A stretch of DNA of 64,000 nt, from the NCBI GenBank assembly GCA_958295665.1, contig OY282560.1, positions 307,749,236 through 307,813,235 on the forward strand, given 5' to 3'. The stretch's first letter is position 1, and each line of letters opens with the position of its first letter. The notes beneath the pieces are model-generated. The model saw only the letters and a program-made list of their open reading frames with translations. It did no database searches and had not been told where the DNA came from. Below, piece by piece: positions 24,531 through 36,434 of this stretch. A program made the translations under genes and the position numbers. This DNA is from Tipula vernalis. Its lineage: Eukaryota; Arthropoda; Insecta; Diptera; Tipulidae.

Positions 24531-27500
24531 TCAAACTTTATTTGATTCTATGGGATACTTTACATTAAAAACAAAAAATAGTTTGAAGCAGCAGTCTACA
24601 GCCGACAGAAAATGCTGAAATTTATAAAGTATACCATCGAATACTGTCACAAACTCTTTTTCCGAGCCTTCCTCACCAACCACTAGGATCAGCGGTTGTA
24701 AGTTTAAACTATATTCTACGTACTTATTTTTTATTTCTTCCAACTTTGCATCGATAACGTTGTGACTGGCGACCTCCAACACAAATGACGAAATTGAATC
24801 CCCAATTGACGGCTTCCAGAATTGTTTCTTGTTATCCTTATTTGAAATCCTTGACGTAGGTGGCAGTGCGTAGTGAATGAGTTTAAGTAATTTCAAGTTT
24901 TTTTCGTCTGTTGAAATATAAAAATACATAAAATATAAGAACATTTTCCAATGTACTTTAAACAAATAAATTTTACCTGTATTGATTATATTTTGTAGTT
25001 TAGGAATGTCCTTCCTAATTTTATTGTCCTTTATATGCTTCTGCAGAATGCTTTGAGCTTTTTCTGCAAAATCGTTCCACTTGGACATCAGCAGCGTGCT
25101 CTTTTCTGGATATATAATATCAAAATCTATCTCAACCTGAAATAAAAATGAATAATTGTTTATAGTAGAGACATTTATACATAAGTATTCAAGGAAATTT
25201 ACCAGTCTAAATCCATTTGCAGATGTATATAATGGCCAGTCCTGCAAAAAATTTTTAATTTTCCCTCCCGATGACTCAATTGCATCAAATTCATAATGTC
25301 TGCCTTTCGATGTAGCGGTCCATTTAATTTCAACTGTGTCCCACGGTTCGTAAAAACAGCTCAACCAGTTTTTGTTTGATGGAAAGTCCTCCTCAAAAGT
25401 AAACTCAGGACTTCTAATGGTGCTTCTATCTGTAAATTAATTATACATAATCAAAAACATATTTTTTTTAAAGTAAATAGTTGTTTTACCTGATGATTTG
25501 GAACTGTTTCGCCGTTTCCGACTTGTAAATATTCCACGACATCGTAATCGGCTTGCCGAATTTCTATATTTATTATATAAAGAACCTGAACTACATCTTT
25601 GGTTTTCGCTGGCTGGCTTAAAGTAATATTCCTAAACAAAGTCAATTAAAAAAGGAAAAACCGTAAGTTGTATTATTTATTTATTATATTACTTAAAACC
25701 ACATTGTTTAAGAATTCGTCATTTCATGAAAGAAGAAGATATAAAATATTACAACATGTTTAACATGTCGAATTGTACGTATTATCGTCGAATTGTACGT
25801 ATTACAATCACTTGGTATTAAAAAGCACTCAAACTTCGGACTAAATTTTTTTTAATTTTTGGTGGAGTTCTTAAACTTTAGAGTATCTATTTCAAATATT
25901 ATTAGATGTGATTTTACCCCTAAAAGAGATAAAACCAGCACTAATATAAAATATCAATAACAAATGAAGCATTGAATGAGGTAAAATGGATGAATTATTT
26001 ATGTTTTGTTTTTTTGAGAAATACTAGTATAGTAGAGAAATAAAACTATCCAAAAATATTTCTAATGTGTATACAAATATAAAATTAGCCCGAAGTGAGA
26101 ACACCAAGTGAGTATGGCTGTACAACTCAAAAAGGAAGGATACAATAAAATAAATTTTAATGGATGTGTTTTTGCACAATGTTTTTCCATGTAGGGTTCA
26201 AACTGGCTTGAGTTGGAGTTAGTGTTCATTAAACAGAGATTAAAATTAGGTTTTGTTAAATTAATTAGAATCGACGAGATTGCAAGGTGCTTAAAACCAC
26301 ATCAAATAGGATGTTTTGCTCTATTTATTTATTTATTTTTTCAAATTATGGAGGAAAATATTAGATTAAAACTAATTAAGGAGAAAAATTAGAAACACTA
26401 AAGTTTTTAGATTTATATTTTAATTTTTCATCAACTCAAGCCAACTCTATTTCATGGAAACAACGAACGGCATTTTGAAAGTAACGAAAACCATATTTCA
26501 ATGTAACATGTATAATTTGTTGTTGTGCAACAACAATGCACACATTGTTTTACTCTTTCAAAATTGCATAACTTACACCTTCTTCTGACGGAAAGGTTTC
26601 TGTTATGTGTTTAGTTATTTTTCTAAAATCCTCAACCTCCATGCATGTATCTTTATCCATATAATCTTTAATTATGGAGTCGATGAGGTAATGCCGTCCT
26701 TCAATTGTTAATTTTGGCGGGTTTTGTTCATTATAAATTTTTAACAGTTTTTCACCAGCGGCTGATTTCATAAATTTGGAAAAATCCTAAAACAAGTGTT
26801 CGTATATTAAGAAACAAATATTTGTTTTAATGTGGCAAAAATTTGAAGTACGGTTAAAAAACAGACGATTAATATTTTGTTTTTGTAAACAAAACAGAAC
26901 TTACAAATTCGCATTTACTGCTTGTTTTTTCTGGTGCGAATTCATAATTACTACTGGTTTGTAGCCATGCTGAAATGTCTGGTTGACGTGAACTATCAGT
27001 GACTGTTTTGCAATTTGTACACTCATCCTCTAATGGTGGTAAATTCTGCGGTATATAAAATAAACTTTTATTAAAAAAAGGAAATTTATGCCACCACACC
27101 AATCCAAATTAAATGGACAATAAATTTAACTACCAAACTTAAGACTGAACCAGTCAATCAGTAAATGCTTAAGTTTACTCTTTTCATTCAATTTTACCAA
27201 CACGTTCCAACTCTTCCGCCCTGTCAATAAATCGAATACAAATGTGCCAAAAAGAATAGAACTTAAGCTGTTTCTGCCTAACTGGTTCAGCCTTAATTAA
27301 GCTTGCCAGGAATTTGAGGAAATTCCATAATCGAATATTTAATATGCTGTCGAATTTATTCTACTGATGGGAAGCTATTAACAATTTTACATACATTTTC
27401 CTTACGCCAGTCGTCCAATTTGCCGCGAAACAATATTTTATCGCCTAGATCATCTTCCGATTTAAAAACTACATTTATATCTGTTGTTTTTACGTATTTA

Positions 27501-27792
27501 AGGGCCTCGAATTTTATTTTATATCCTATTTTGAAAAATACAATTTTAGTTTTTATTGAACTAAATTAAATAAAGGATATGTACTTGTTAAGACCGTATA
27601 TAAATGAGGTAATCCCCAGGCATTTAATACTACCCACAATTGATCCTGTAATGGCAATTGGGGTAATACGATGTTGGGTTCTTGCCTAAAGAGTAACCGC
27701 TCCTCATTTCTTTGTGACTCGTTATCTTCACTAAAGCCGATATTTTGATTTAAATAGCCGTCTTTATTAAAGTTGAGCTGATTGTCCATCAT
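24531..27792 (-). CDS. Second transposon gene, eight coding exons, SAM-like domain
   Basis: Exons on the reverse strand: 27792-27585, 27525-27395, 27045-26905, 26786-26577, 25631-25490, 25429-25203, 25136-24977 and 24907-24531. Every intron is GT-AG and the phases sum to 1,596 bp, giving 531 aa from MMDNQL to NKV. Boundaries may be off by a base in exon 4. Residues ~50-112 (LWVVLNAWGLPHLYTVLT then IKFEALKYVKTTDI...DKILFRGKLDDW) look like a SAM-type helical domain. Residues ~180-275 hold a second conserved block (RHYLIDSIIKDYM, EYYFKPASENQRCSSGSLYNKYR, then basic RSRKR-like). The C-terminal half has LKLLKLIHYALPPT. Similar vertebrate and cnidarian proteins exist as uncharacterised SAM proteins. 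Inference: an accessory DNA- or complex-assembly protein of the transposon. Confidence 0.7.
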
Positions 27793-28165
27793 GTTTGTGG
27801 TTTTTATTTATCGCGGCAAGTAAAACGACTTTCTGCAAAAACTTTAAATGGTTAATATTGTTTTAAAATAAAACTGATAACGGATTTAATTTTAAATGGA
27901 GCTGAACAATATTTCGTTTCATTTCTCAAAAACCATGTGTCATAATTATGTATATATATTATATACATACTCGTATATATAATTTATATACAAAATTGAA
28001 CTCATGTAACAGTTTCAATTTTGTTTCTTCTGTTCTCCACATTAAAATGGGAACTTTATTACCTAGTCGAAAGAATTTAAAGAAAATATTTAAAATATTG
28101 CTTGTTATACTTTGTCGAAATTTAGAGTTGTCAGATTTGTACGTGCAACAATATTATAATTAATA

Positions 28166-29478
28166 CAGCCTGTTCAGACGTATATTTTCTACCCGATGTA
28201 ATTAGACACATTTCGCGTTCACACGTGAAATCTCAAATTCTCAGCACCAATTGTAATTTCCTATGCATGTCAGATGTGTAAAATTATATTCATTTCATTG
28301 TGATGCTTTGAGAATAAATATACTCAACAACAAGAAATAAAATATCAAACATTTTTAATTTTGTTTAGTCGTCGCCATTTTGGCTATTGGATAAAAATCA
28401 AATATACATACAAACGTGTATTAATACTTTAGTTTTTTTTTGATAAAGAATGATAAATAATTTATTTAGTGTTGATTTTGTCAGTGAATTACATCAAAAA
28501 TCTTAGTGAAACAATTGGAAAATTTTAATTCAAGACGTACTAATTTTAATTAATTTAAAATAAAGTTTAATTTTTCATGACGCTTTCCCTTGTTGGTAAA
28601 ATGCATGTCTAACGGGTTGTTCAAGCACAGGCAATTACGAAACGCTTGGATAAGTGCCAACGTTTGTTGTCTGCTCAAGTGTCAGTCATTTTTGAATTTT
28701 CTACCATTTTCAATAAATTTATTAACACAGATTATAGAATTAAGCCTTGATGGTGGATTCAGCGAGAAAAATTTGCTAGCTCGTGATCACGAATTGTTGA
28801 AATTTCATCATCTTTATTACTACCCCGGGGTAAAAAAGTTGACGAAATTTCAACAATTCGTGATCACGAGCTAGCAAATTTTTCTCGCTGAATCCACCAT
28901 CAAGGTTTAATTCTATAATCTGTGTTAATAAATTTATTGAAAATAGCAGAAAATTTAAAAATGACTGACACTTGGAGCAGGCAACAAACGTTGGCACTTA
29001 TCCAAGCGTTCCGTAATTGCCTGTGCTTATACAACCCGTTATACATGCATTTTACCAATAAGGGAAAGCGTCATGAAAAATTAAACTTTATTTTAAATGA
29101 ATTATAATTAATACGTCTTGAATTAAAATTTTCCAATTGTTTCACTAAAATTTTTGATGTAATTCACTGACAAAATCAACACTAAATAAATTATTTATCA
29201 TTCTTTATCAAAAAAAAACTAAAGTATTAATACACGTTTGTATGTATATTTGATTTTTATCCAATAGCCAAAATGGCGACGACTAAACAAAATTAAAAAT
29301 GTTTGATTTTTTATTTCTTGTTGTTGAGTATATTTATTCTCAAAGCATCACAATGAAATGAATATAATTTTACACATGCACAGGAAATTACAATTGGTGC
29401 TGAGAATTTGAGATTTCACGTGTGAACGCGAAATGTGCCTAATTACATCGGGTAGATAATATACGTCTGAACAGGCTG
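28166..29478. mobile_element. 1.31 kb near-perfect palindrome (fold-back element)
   Basis: Begins CAGCCTGTTCAGACG and ends CGTCTGAACAGGCTG. The arms are inverted copies of ~640 bp each with only scattered differences, joined by a ~40 bp spacer around 28800-28845 that contains CCCCGGGG. Each arm contains the same reading frame encoding a MADF/SANT-like segment (see next entry). No clear target duplication was found (left flank AATA, right flank ATTG), so the class is uncertain. It sits between the second gene and the right end of the CACTA-like transposon. Confidence 0.85.
28958..29107 (+). pseudogene. MADF/Myb-SANT-like fragment within palindrome arm
   Basis: From an ATG at ~28961 the frame reads MTDTWSRQQTLALIQAFRNC then LYNPLYMHFTNKGKRHEKL and stops at 29107. 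The spacing W-(x)-LI-(x)-F/Y, LYxP, and K-KRxEKL resembles the first two helices of MADF or trihelix SANT domains. An inverted copy is in the other arm (about 28540-28690, reverse strand). I infer that a short exon of a DNA-binding gene, perhaps of the element's autonomous relative, is held in both arms. Confidence 0.4.
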
Positions 29479-29929
29479 ATTGTGAGATTAAAAAAACACA
29501 AAATTTACTAGCTTAAATAAACTGAAAGTAATATTTATTCTACGAACTAATATCCACAAAAATTTCCAAAAATTCATTTTGATCCTAGATAAAATAATGA
29601 TCCCGCATCATTTCAGGTTTTTGAAGAAAATCTTTACTTTGAACTTCATTCGATTTAGTTTAACTATATTTAATTTATTTAAAACACTTACAAATCACTA
29701 ACGTTCAAATTTACTAACGTCTGCACAACACAAAAAAATGTATATTTTTCTTTAAACCAAAAGTACTCGTATAATATTCACTATAAATTTTAGCACCACA
29801 CTTTAGTTTATTTTTTAATTACGATTTTACGTCCGTCTTACTCCAGAATTTAACAAGAACTGAATAGTAAAAACACATAATTATAGTATAAAGGAAAATA
29901 AGGAAACCATAAATGTTTAATTTTCGCTG

Positions 29930-30560
29930 AAGAATAGTATACTCAAATTAAGAATATAAATTCAATAAACTCGAGCAGATATAATTTCAAATGAATGCTA
30001 ATATTCTCAGTTCTTGTTAAACGTTATTTTTATTCTCATTTTTAAATTAGTATACATAAATCAAGCAATATTTATTAATTTTATTTATGTTTTTTATGAT
30101 TAACTAAACTTAAAAAATATACGAATATTCTCAATTTGAGAATGGGAATTTTTCGAAAATAACTGTATATTAACGAATTGATTCGTCGTATATATTTGTA
30201 TTTACAAATTCACAATGAAATGACCAAGTATAATCTCTAATTATACTTGTTTAATATTCGCTTAAGAATACTATTCTCAAAATATGAACATAAATTCAAT
30301 TAACTCGATTAAGTATAATTTTAAATCAATGATAATATTCTCAATCATTGATAAAACATCATACTTACTCTCGTATTTAAATTTGTAGACATGAATCAAG
30401 AATAATTATTTCTTCATTTTATTTATTTAATTTGTGATAAGCTTTACTTCAAATATACGATTACTCGCAATTTGAGAATTGCAATTATGGGGAAATAAAC
30501 GTTTATTACCGAATCGATTCGTACATAATTGTAATTACACTTTCATTATTACCAATTAAC
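29930..30560. repeat. Right subterminal direct repeats, ~310 bp unit (two copies)
   Basis: Copy 1 begins near 29935 ('agaatagtatactcaaattaagaa') and copy 2 near 30250 ('agaatactattctcaaaatatgaa'). Both carry 'aactcga' then 'tataatttaaat', ATATTCTCA, and an AATTTGAGAAT block before 'cgattcgt'. TTCTCAA/TTGAGAA words link them to the left array. Confidence 0.7.
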
Positions 30561-30770
30561 ATCACACATTCATAATTTCCTTATCGTATGTACTTTTACT
30601 TATAATTTAAAATCACCAAATTTAAATTATACTGATATATGTACGAGTATTGTTGAATGAAAGTCTGTGAACGAAAAATTAGAACTAGAATCGAAAGATT
30701 GGTGCTGTTGAAGTTTGCCAAAAGTTTTTTCAACAAATTATTCATTTTCAGAAAGGAACTTACCTGTATT

Positions 30771-30968
30771 TTAAATTATTGCGAAATGAACTACATTTGC
30801 AACAAAAGATATACGTACTTTTTGAGGTGTTTTATTTTCATACAAACAATATATTTTTAACCGATTTTCTATAAAATACATTTTGGAAAAGGATGTTCCG
30901 TGACTCTTATATTCTACTTTTATCCGTTTAACCAGATGCATGATCTTCTTTTGTGAAGGCTGACCCAT
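30771..30968 (-). other. Possible small 5' exon in the transposon
   Basis: A reverse-strand ORF starts MGQPSQKKIMHLVKRIKVEY with an ATG in fair context (AAAGATGGG) and is lysine-rich. It lies upstream of the second gene and could be a first exon of one of the transposon genes. I found no convincing splice partner, so this is only a candidate. Confidence 0.25.
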
Positions 30969-31782
30969 CTTTAAGTGCAGTCATAAAAGAACTCTAAAAT
31001 AAAAATTTAAACCTTTCCGCACTTCTATAATAAATACATAATCTGTATATTATATAAATATAATGAGGTTTCTAATTACACACATTCTAACAGGCAAAAA
31101 AATTGTTATTGCTTTTATTTATAGATTTCATTGCTTTAAGAAAATTGTATTTGCGAGAGATCAAGCAAAACAAATTGTCATTTAGTGATGTAAATTTGTT
31201 AAAATTTTAATATTATCAAAGCAAATACATATTTTGTTTTGGTATGTGAAATATGAGAAAAATTATTTTACCAATACAAAACCATAGAAAAATAATTCTA
31301 TATAAAGTTTTCATTTTTGAATGTACGGTTTGGTTTTCCATTTTTAACTGTACGTTACTGGAGAATAAGTATTGAACAAATTTAGCAACTTGTAACAGCC
31401 AGATTTATGCAATTTTATTACAATGCGTTAATAAAATTGTATTTGCGAGAAAACAAGCAAATGTAAACTTGCCGAAATTTCAGTTTTATATCAAAACTAA
31501 CATTATGTTATGGCAAAGAGGAATATATACCCTCGGTATATATTCTCTTTGGTTATGGTTTGTGAAATATGGGAATAAATGTATCAAAATAAAACCTAAA
31601 AAATAAAGAAAGTTTCCTTCATTTGATTATATGTTTGTGGAATTAAGAATAAATATTGAATAAATTTAGCAACTTGTAAAATCCAGATTTATGAAATTTC
31701 AAGCAGACATAATTCTTCAATTGATTCTAATTTGTTTAATACAATTAAGAATTTATATATATTTATACGAGTACAATTAAGA

Positions 31783-31784
<2 letters not shown>

Positions 31785-31840
<56 letters not shown>
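31785..31840. repeat. (TA)n microsatellite
   Basis: About 50 bp of TA repeat on the left flank of the small TIR element. Confidence 0.9.
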
Positions 31841-31841
<1 letters not shown>

Positions 31842-31844
31842 TAC

Positions 31845-31995
31845 ACTCAATTATGTTTTATGCGATTTTTTTATGCGGTTTTGGAGTTATGCGGTTTTTT
31901 TCGTGGGGGAATCCCCGTTGAATATAGTTTTTATTTATTTTCTTGTGCCTTTTTTATGCTGAGGAATGTATCTACCGCATAAAAAAAGAATTGAG
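31845..31995. mobile_element. ~150 bp TIR element within (TA)n
   Basis: CTCAATTATGTTTTATGCG on the left mirrors the right side, ending CCGCATAAAAAAAGAATTGAG. It is flanked on both sides by TA arrays, so a TA target preference (Tc1/mariner-like MITE) is plausible but the exact duplication cannot be told apart from the array. Confidence 0.6.
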
Positions 31996-32313
<318 letters not shown>

Positions 32314-32849
32314 ACAATATGATTACATATTATTTAATTCAAAACAAATATTTTGTTGTGGTTTGTGAAATATGAGAATAAATGTATCAAAATAAAACCT
32401 GTAAAATGAAGAAACTTTCCATCATTTGATTATACGTTACTGGAATTAAGAATAAATATTGAATAAATTTAGCAAGTTGTAAAAACCAGATTGATGAAAT
32501 TTCAAGCATACACAAATTCTTTAATTGATTCTATTTTTTTTACTATAATTAAGAATAAATATTGAACAAATCCATAAAGTATTTTGAAATAGTATTTCAA
32601 GCATAATTTTCTTTAATCAATATCTAATTACTTGTAACAATGGTAAAGTTGAGTTAAATTGTGAATTATAGACAAAACTAAAATGAAGAAGATAAATCAT
32701 GTTTTGTAAAAGTTTCTACTTACTAGTATTGAGCAACTTAGGGTTTATTTATGAAAGTAAATCTCATATTGCGCAGTACATGTATTAAATTGTAGAAAAT
32801 TTAGAATTCGTGTTTTTGAGAAAGTACTATTCTTAATATTGGAATATTA

Positions 32850-32861
32850 TTTCTCTCAGTG
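32850..32861. repeat. Terminal inverted repeat, right
   Basis: TTTCTCTCAGTG, complement of CACTGAGAGAAA. It is followed by the duplicated TA and resumption of LINE ORF2. Confidence 0.85.
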
Positions 32862-32863
32862 TA

Positions 32864-33478
32864 CAAGCAGCTATAACTCAAATATATAAATGGACAAAAA
32901 GATGGAGAATAAAACTAAATGAAGCTAAATCAGTTCACATCAACTTTACAAACAGACGAATCGAACATATTCCGATTACCATAAATCGGGAAATAATACC
33001 GCATGCGAACACAGCCAAGTATCTTGGCATGACCCTGGATGCTAAACTACGATGGAAAGCACACGTCAAGAAGAAAAGTGAAGAATTAAGACTTAAATAC
33101 AGAAAAATGTATTGGCTGATGGGAAGGAACTCTTCTTTATCAACATACAACAAGCTTCTACTTTATAAGCAAATATTGAAACCGATTTGGACTTATGGTA
33201 TTCAGCTTTGGGGTTGTACCAAACCGAGCAACGTAAATATCATCCAAAGATTTCAGAATATGGTATTAAGGAACATCGTTGATGCACCTTGGTATGTTAG
33301 GAACAATGACCTTCATAGAGACCTTAAAATGAACCTCATCTTAAATGAAATCCAGGAAAAAGCACGGAGACATGAAGAAAGGCTCCGCCAACATGTGAAC
33401 ATTGAGGCAACTCAGCTCCTAAGTATCACGAATTTAGTTCGCAGACTTAAAAGAACCAAACCTTTTGAGCTGGTGTGA
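32864..33478 (+). pseudogene. ORF2, 3' portion of LINE copy B
   Basis: Resumes in frame with QAAITQIYKWTKRW right after the transposon and runs without a stop to KPFELV at 33478. It covers the RT thumb region with AKYLGMTLDAKLRWKAHVK and the conserved C-terminus shared with copy A (2167). It belongs to the ORF that begins at 18143. Confidence 0.92.
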
Positions 33479-33717
33479 TTGTCAGTTTAAGCAGCATTAT
33501 GCTGATCTAAAATCCACAACAAAGATGTGGTTTACATCAATTTACCAAACACTATGGAATGCCAATGGGAAGAAGCCATAGATTAATTTAAGTTAGTAAA
33601 TTAAGTCAGAAACAAATTGCTCATTAGTCCAGGAGACTAGATTGTAATTACATAAAATAAATAAATAAAATTTATTTTAATTAAAAAAAAAAAAAAAAAA
33701 AAAAATTTTTTAATTTT
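33479..33717 (+). other. LINE copy B 3' UTR, poly(A) and right target duplication
   Basis: 3' UTR of ~200 bp with AGGAGACTAGATTGTAATTAC, then AATAAATAAATAAAA-type signals, an A run (about 33683-33705) and AAATTTTTTAATTTT (33703-33717) matching the left duplication at 16354. Confidence 0.8.
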
Positions 33718-34229
33718 ATTTTAATTGTTAAAATTTTAGTTATCGATTCTCATCAATAACTCAATTTTGTGAAAAATGAAGTTAAGAAAAAATTTGTTAG
33801 CACGAGAGTACAGGTGATTGCAAGTAAACGTTTTATCACTATATATCTACTTCTTTATTTATTGTATATACCGATGGTGTTCAAGCAAACCAACACAACT
33901 AAAAATATAAAAATGTTTCTTTGCAATTGCCCATATGTCACCCACTATTCCACCCACTATTAGCATAAGTTATGTATTAATATAAAAATTTAAAATTTTA
34001 CCTGTTTACTTAATTCACTAAAATAACATTTTAACTAATGTTTATTAATTTCACTTCAATCACAATTTCAACCACTTGACCACAATCCCCATTTAAATAA
34101 TTTAATCACCAATTAATTAACCAAATCTCTAATCAAATTTTCACTTAAAATGATTTAATCAAATGATGCAGTAATGACCAAAATGTTCACCTTTTAAACA
34201 AATTGTTAAGGGAATTTATTATAATTAAG
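33718..34229. other. AT-rich spacer
   Basis: No gene seen. Short words such as 'ttaatcaccaattaattaacca' give it a simple-sequence character. Confidence 0.5.
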
Positions 34230-34745
34230 GGATACCATTGGTTAATGTAAATTATGTAAAAGTATAAACTGCATATGCACACATGTTAAAGGTTCTTTGA
34301 TAGATATACTCGTAAGTATAACCTACCAATGGTTAAACTAAACTATGTAATAGTATAGGCAGCATATCTGCACATATTAGTATATAACCAAAATCATTGG
34401 TTAATCTAAAATTCTAAACAATGTAAAACTATAAACTGCATATATGCAGGTGTTACTCCCACTTTTGATTCCAAGTCAATTTTTTAACGCGGAAAACAAG
34501 TTTAGGTGTACCTAAAACTACTGGTTAATCTAAACCATGTAATAGTAAAAGCTATGTATGCGTGTTAAATTCCCTTTGATGCATATTAGTATGTAACCTG
34601 TTTAATCTAAACAGTGTAATAGTATAATCTGCGTATGTGGATGTTTTACTTCCACTCTGATGCCAAGTAAATTTTTAACATTTTTTCGGTCCAAAGGTTA
34701 TATTCACTGATTACATGAAAACCTGCACGTTGGCCAGTCAATTTT
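34230..34745. repeat. Tandem repeats, ~90-120 bp unit, five diverged copies
   Basis: Each unit contains 'ggttaatctaaa(c)(c)atgtaatagtata(a)(a)ctgcatatg' followed by 'ttgatgcatattagtatgtaacc'. Copies start near 34235, 34325, 34395, 34520 and 34597. Non-coding. Confidence 0.7.
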
Positions 34746-34810
34746 TAACGTATTTTTAGGATTAAAGAGAGTTTATTATAATTGAGAGATTCTCAAGTCA
34801 AACCTATGTA

Positions 34811-35851
34811 CACTTATGTGCAAAAGTTTACATACAGGAAGCTTTTGTTTACTAATCATAAAATTTTCCAGTTCCAAAAATTCAGAACACGAATTTTTTG
34901 TTCTGTTTTAAAACTAGTACACACTGTAACCATAATAAGAAAAAAAAAATTATGCATAATTTTACATACACAGGTATAATGTACCGTTATTTTTGTTTAT
35001 ATTGCTTCTTCACTGCAATATTTCAAACAGTCCTTGACAAAGGGTATTTACTAGTGAGTTGATTTATTGTGAATATTAACAGAAGTGAAACAATGAGACC
35101 AAAAAGTAAAGACACGTCCGAAGAAATGAGAAAATTAATAATGAAGCTAAGAGCTGAGGGAAATTCGCTACAACAAATTGCCAAGACTGTAAGTAAAAGT
35201 CGTTCTACTATTCAAACGATAATAAGAAACGTTAACATCAATGGTTCCGTGGCTTCAAACCCTCGTACTGGGAGACCTAGGAAATTTGATAATGTTGAAA
35301 TTAGAAACATTGTGCGTAAAGTAAAGGTTGATCCTAAAATTTCGGCAAATACAATTTTAAAAGAAGTAAATATTAGCACTGGGAAAACTTGCCATCGTAC
35401 TACAATCACGAGAATGTTAAACAGAGCCGGCTATAGAAGTCGCATTACCAGAAGAAAACCATTCATAAGTGAAACAAATGCAAGGAAAAGACTAGTATTT
35501 GCCAAAAATCATATAAAGTACAGTGAACATTGGCAGCAGTTATTAAATCTAAGGGCGGACCGACCTTATATTAATTGAATTCAATAATTATTTCGTTTAA
35601 TTATGTACACACGTGAAATATTATAAAACTGTATGTACACTTTTGCATCATAATATCAGCAGTTTCTTAATAAATTGTTATTTTTCTTATATTTTAAACC
35701 AAAGACTTTGAACATTTTATATTATAATGATATTGTAAGAAGTATTATAATTTATGAAATAAATATTTTTTTAAAAAAATGATTTTAAATTGATAGTGCA
35801 TTCACTAAAGCAAAAAAAAGTTCACTGTATGTAAACTTTTGCACATAAGTG
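34811..35851 (+). mobile_element. Tc1-like element with internal deletion
   Basis: Flanked by TA (34809-34810 and 35852-35853). Terminal inverted repeats start CACTTATGTGCAAAAGTTTA and are identical for 27 bp, then similar for another ~12. Total 1,041 bp compared with roughly 1.6 kb for complete Tc1 relatives; the catalytic part of the transposase is missing. An additional internal TIR-like word ('aactgtatgtacacttttgca', ~35628) suggests the deletion used repeats. Confidence 0.9.
35093..35578 (+). pseudogene. Tc1-like transposase, N-terminal DNA-binding part only
   Basis: From ATG 35093 (MRPKSKDTSEEMRKL): two helix-turn-helix units, the first with LIMKLRAEGNSLQQIAKTVSKSRSTIQTI and the second about residues 65-125, linked by the AT-hook-like GRPRK. 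The frame runs to HIKYSEHW, just where the DDE catalytic domain should begin, and then ends at 35578 after a short unrelated tail. 161 codons versus about 340 in the family. It could bind the TIRs but not catalyse transposition. Confidence 0.88.
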
Positions 35852-35853
35852 TA

Positions 35854-36434
35854 TAAATCTTTTAACGATCCTATGAGGTTGCATATTAGTATTATGCATA
35901 TATACCATAAGAAATTCCACCAAATTCCCGTAGGATCGAAAAAAATGGTTAAAATTTATCAATCATCAAAATTTACATCGTTTTTATTACAATCGTTTGA
36001 CACAGCAGTAGTTAATCTATAGCTGTGGTAAGTAAAGTAAAATCTACTTATGGGTGAAAAATACAAAACAGAGTTAATTAGATTTTTTGTCGGTTATTTA
36101 ACGCCCTATATCCGTCAAATGCTCTTTTCAAGGAAAATAATTGTAATTGATTTTCAGGTGCCTTCAGTAGTATTACTTCAGTACTTCGTACTGAAAAAAC
36201 GTTAGAAACAGATTTTTGAAACCTGCATGGTTCAAATTAACCAATGCGCATAGGTGCCTATTTTACCTTACTGTCGTCTAAATTAATTACCGCAACGTCA
36301 TTCCATTGTATTATTAACCTCGCACATAAGTCAATTTGATGTATAATTTAGTAAATGCCGAAGAAATAAATTAACCTAGCTAGTTTTGTATTTTGAAACT
36401 GGCGTGATTTAAATCCACACAAGTGATTTCTTGC
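35854..36434. other. Spacer
   Basis: No gene recognised. Some of 36380-36434 may be the 3' UTR of the reverse-strand LINE relic that ends here. Confidence 0.45.

Noticed and set aside
27948..28163. 71-codon plus-strand ORF beside the palindrome
   Set aside because: No motif, no gene context; crosses the palindrome boundary.
28590..28997. Two opposed ORFs in the palindrome as separate genes
   Set aside because: They are mirror copies created by the inverted arms, not independent genes.
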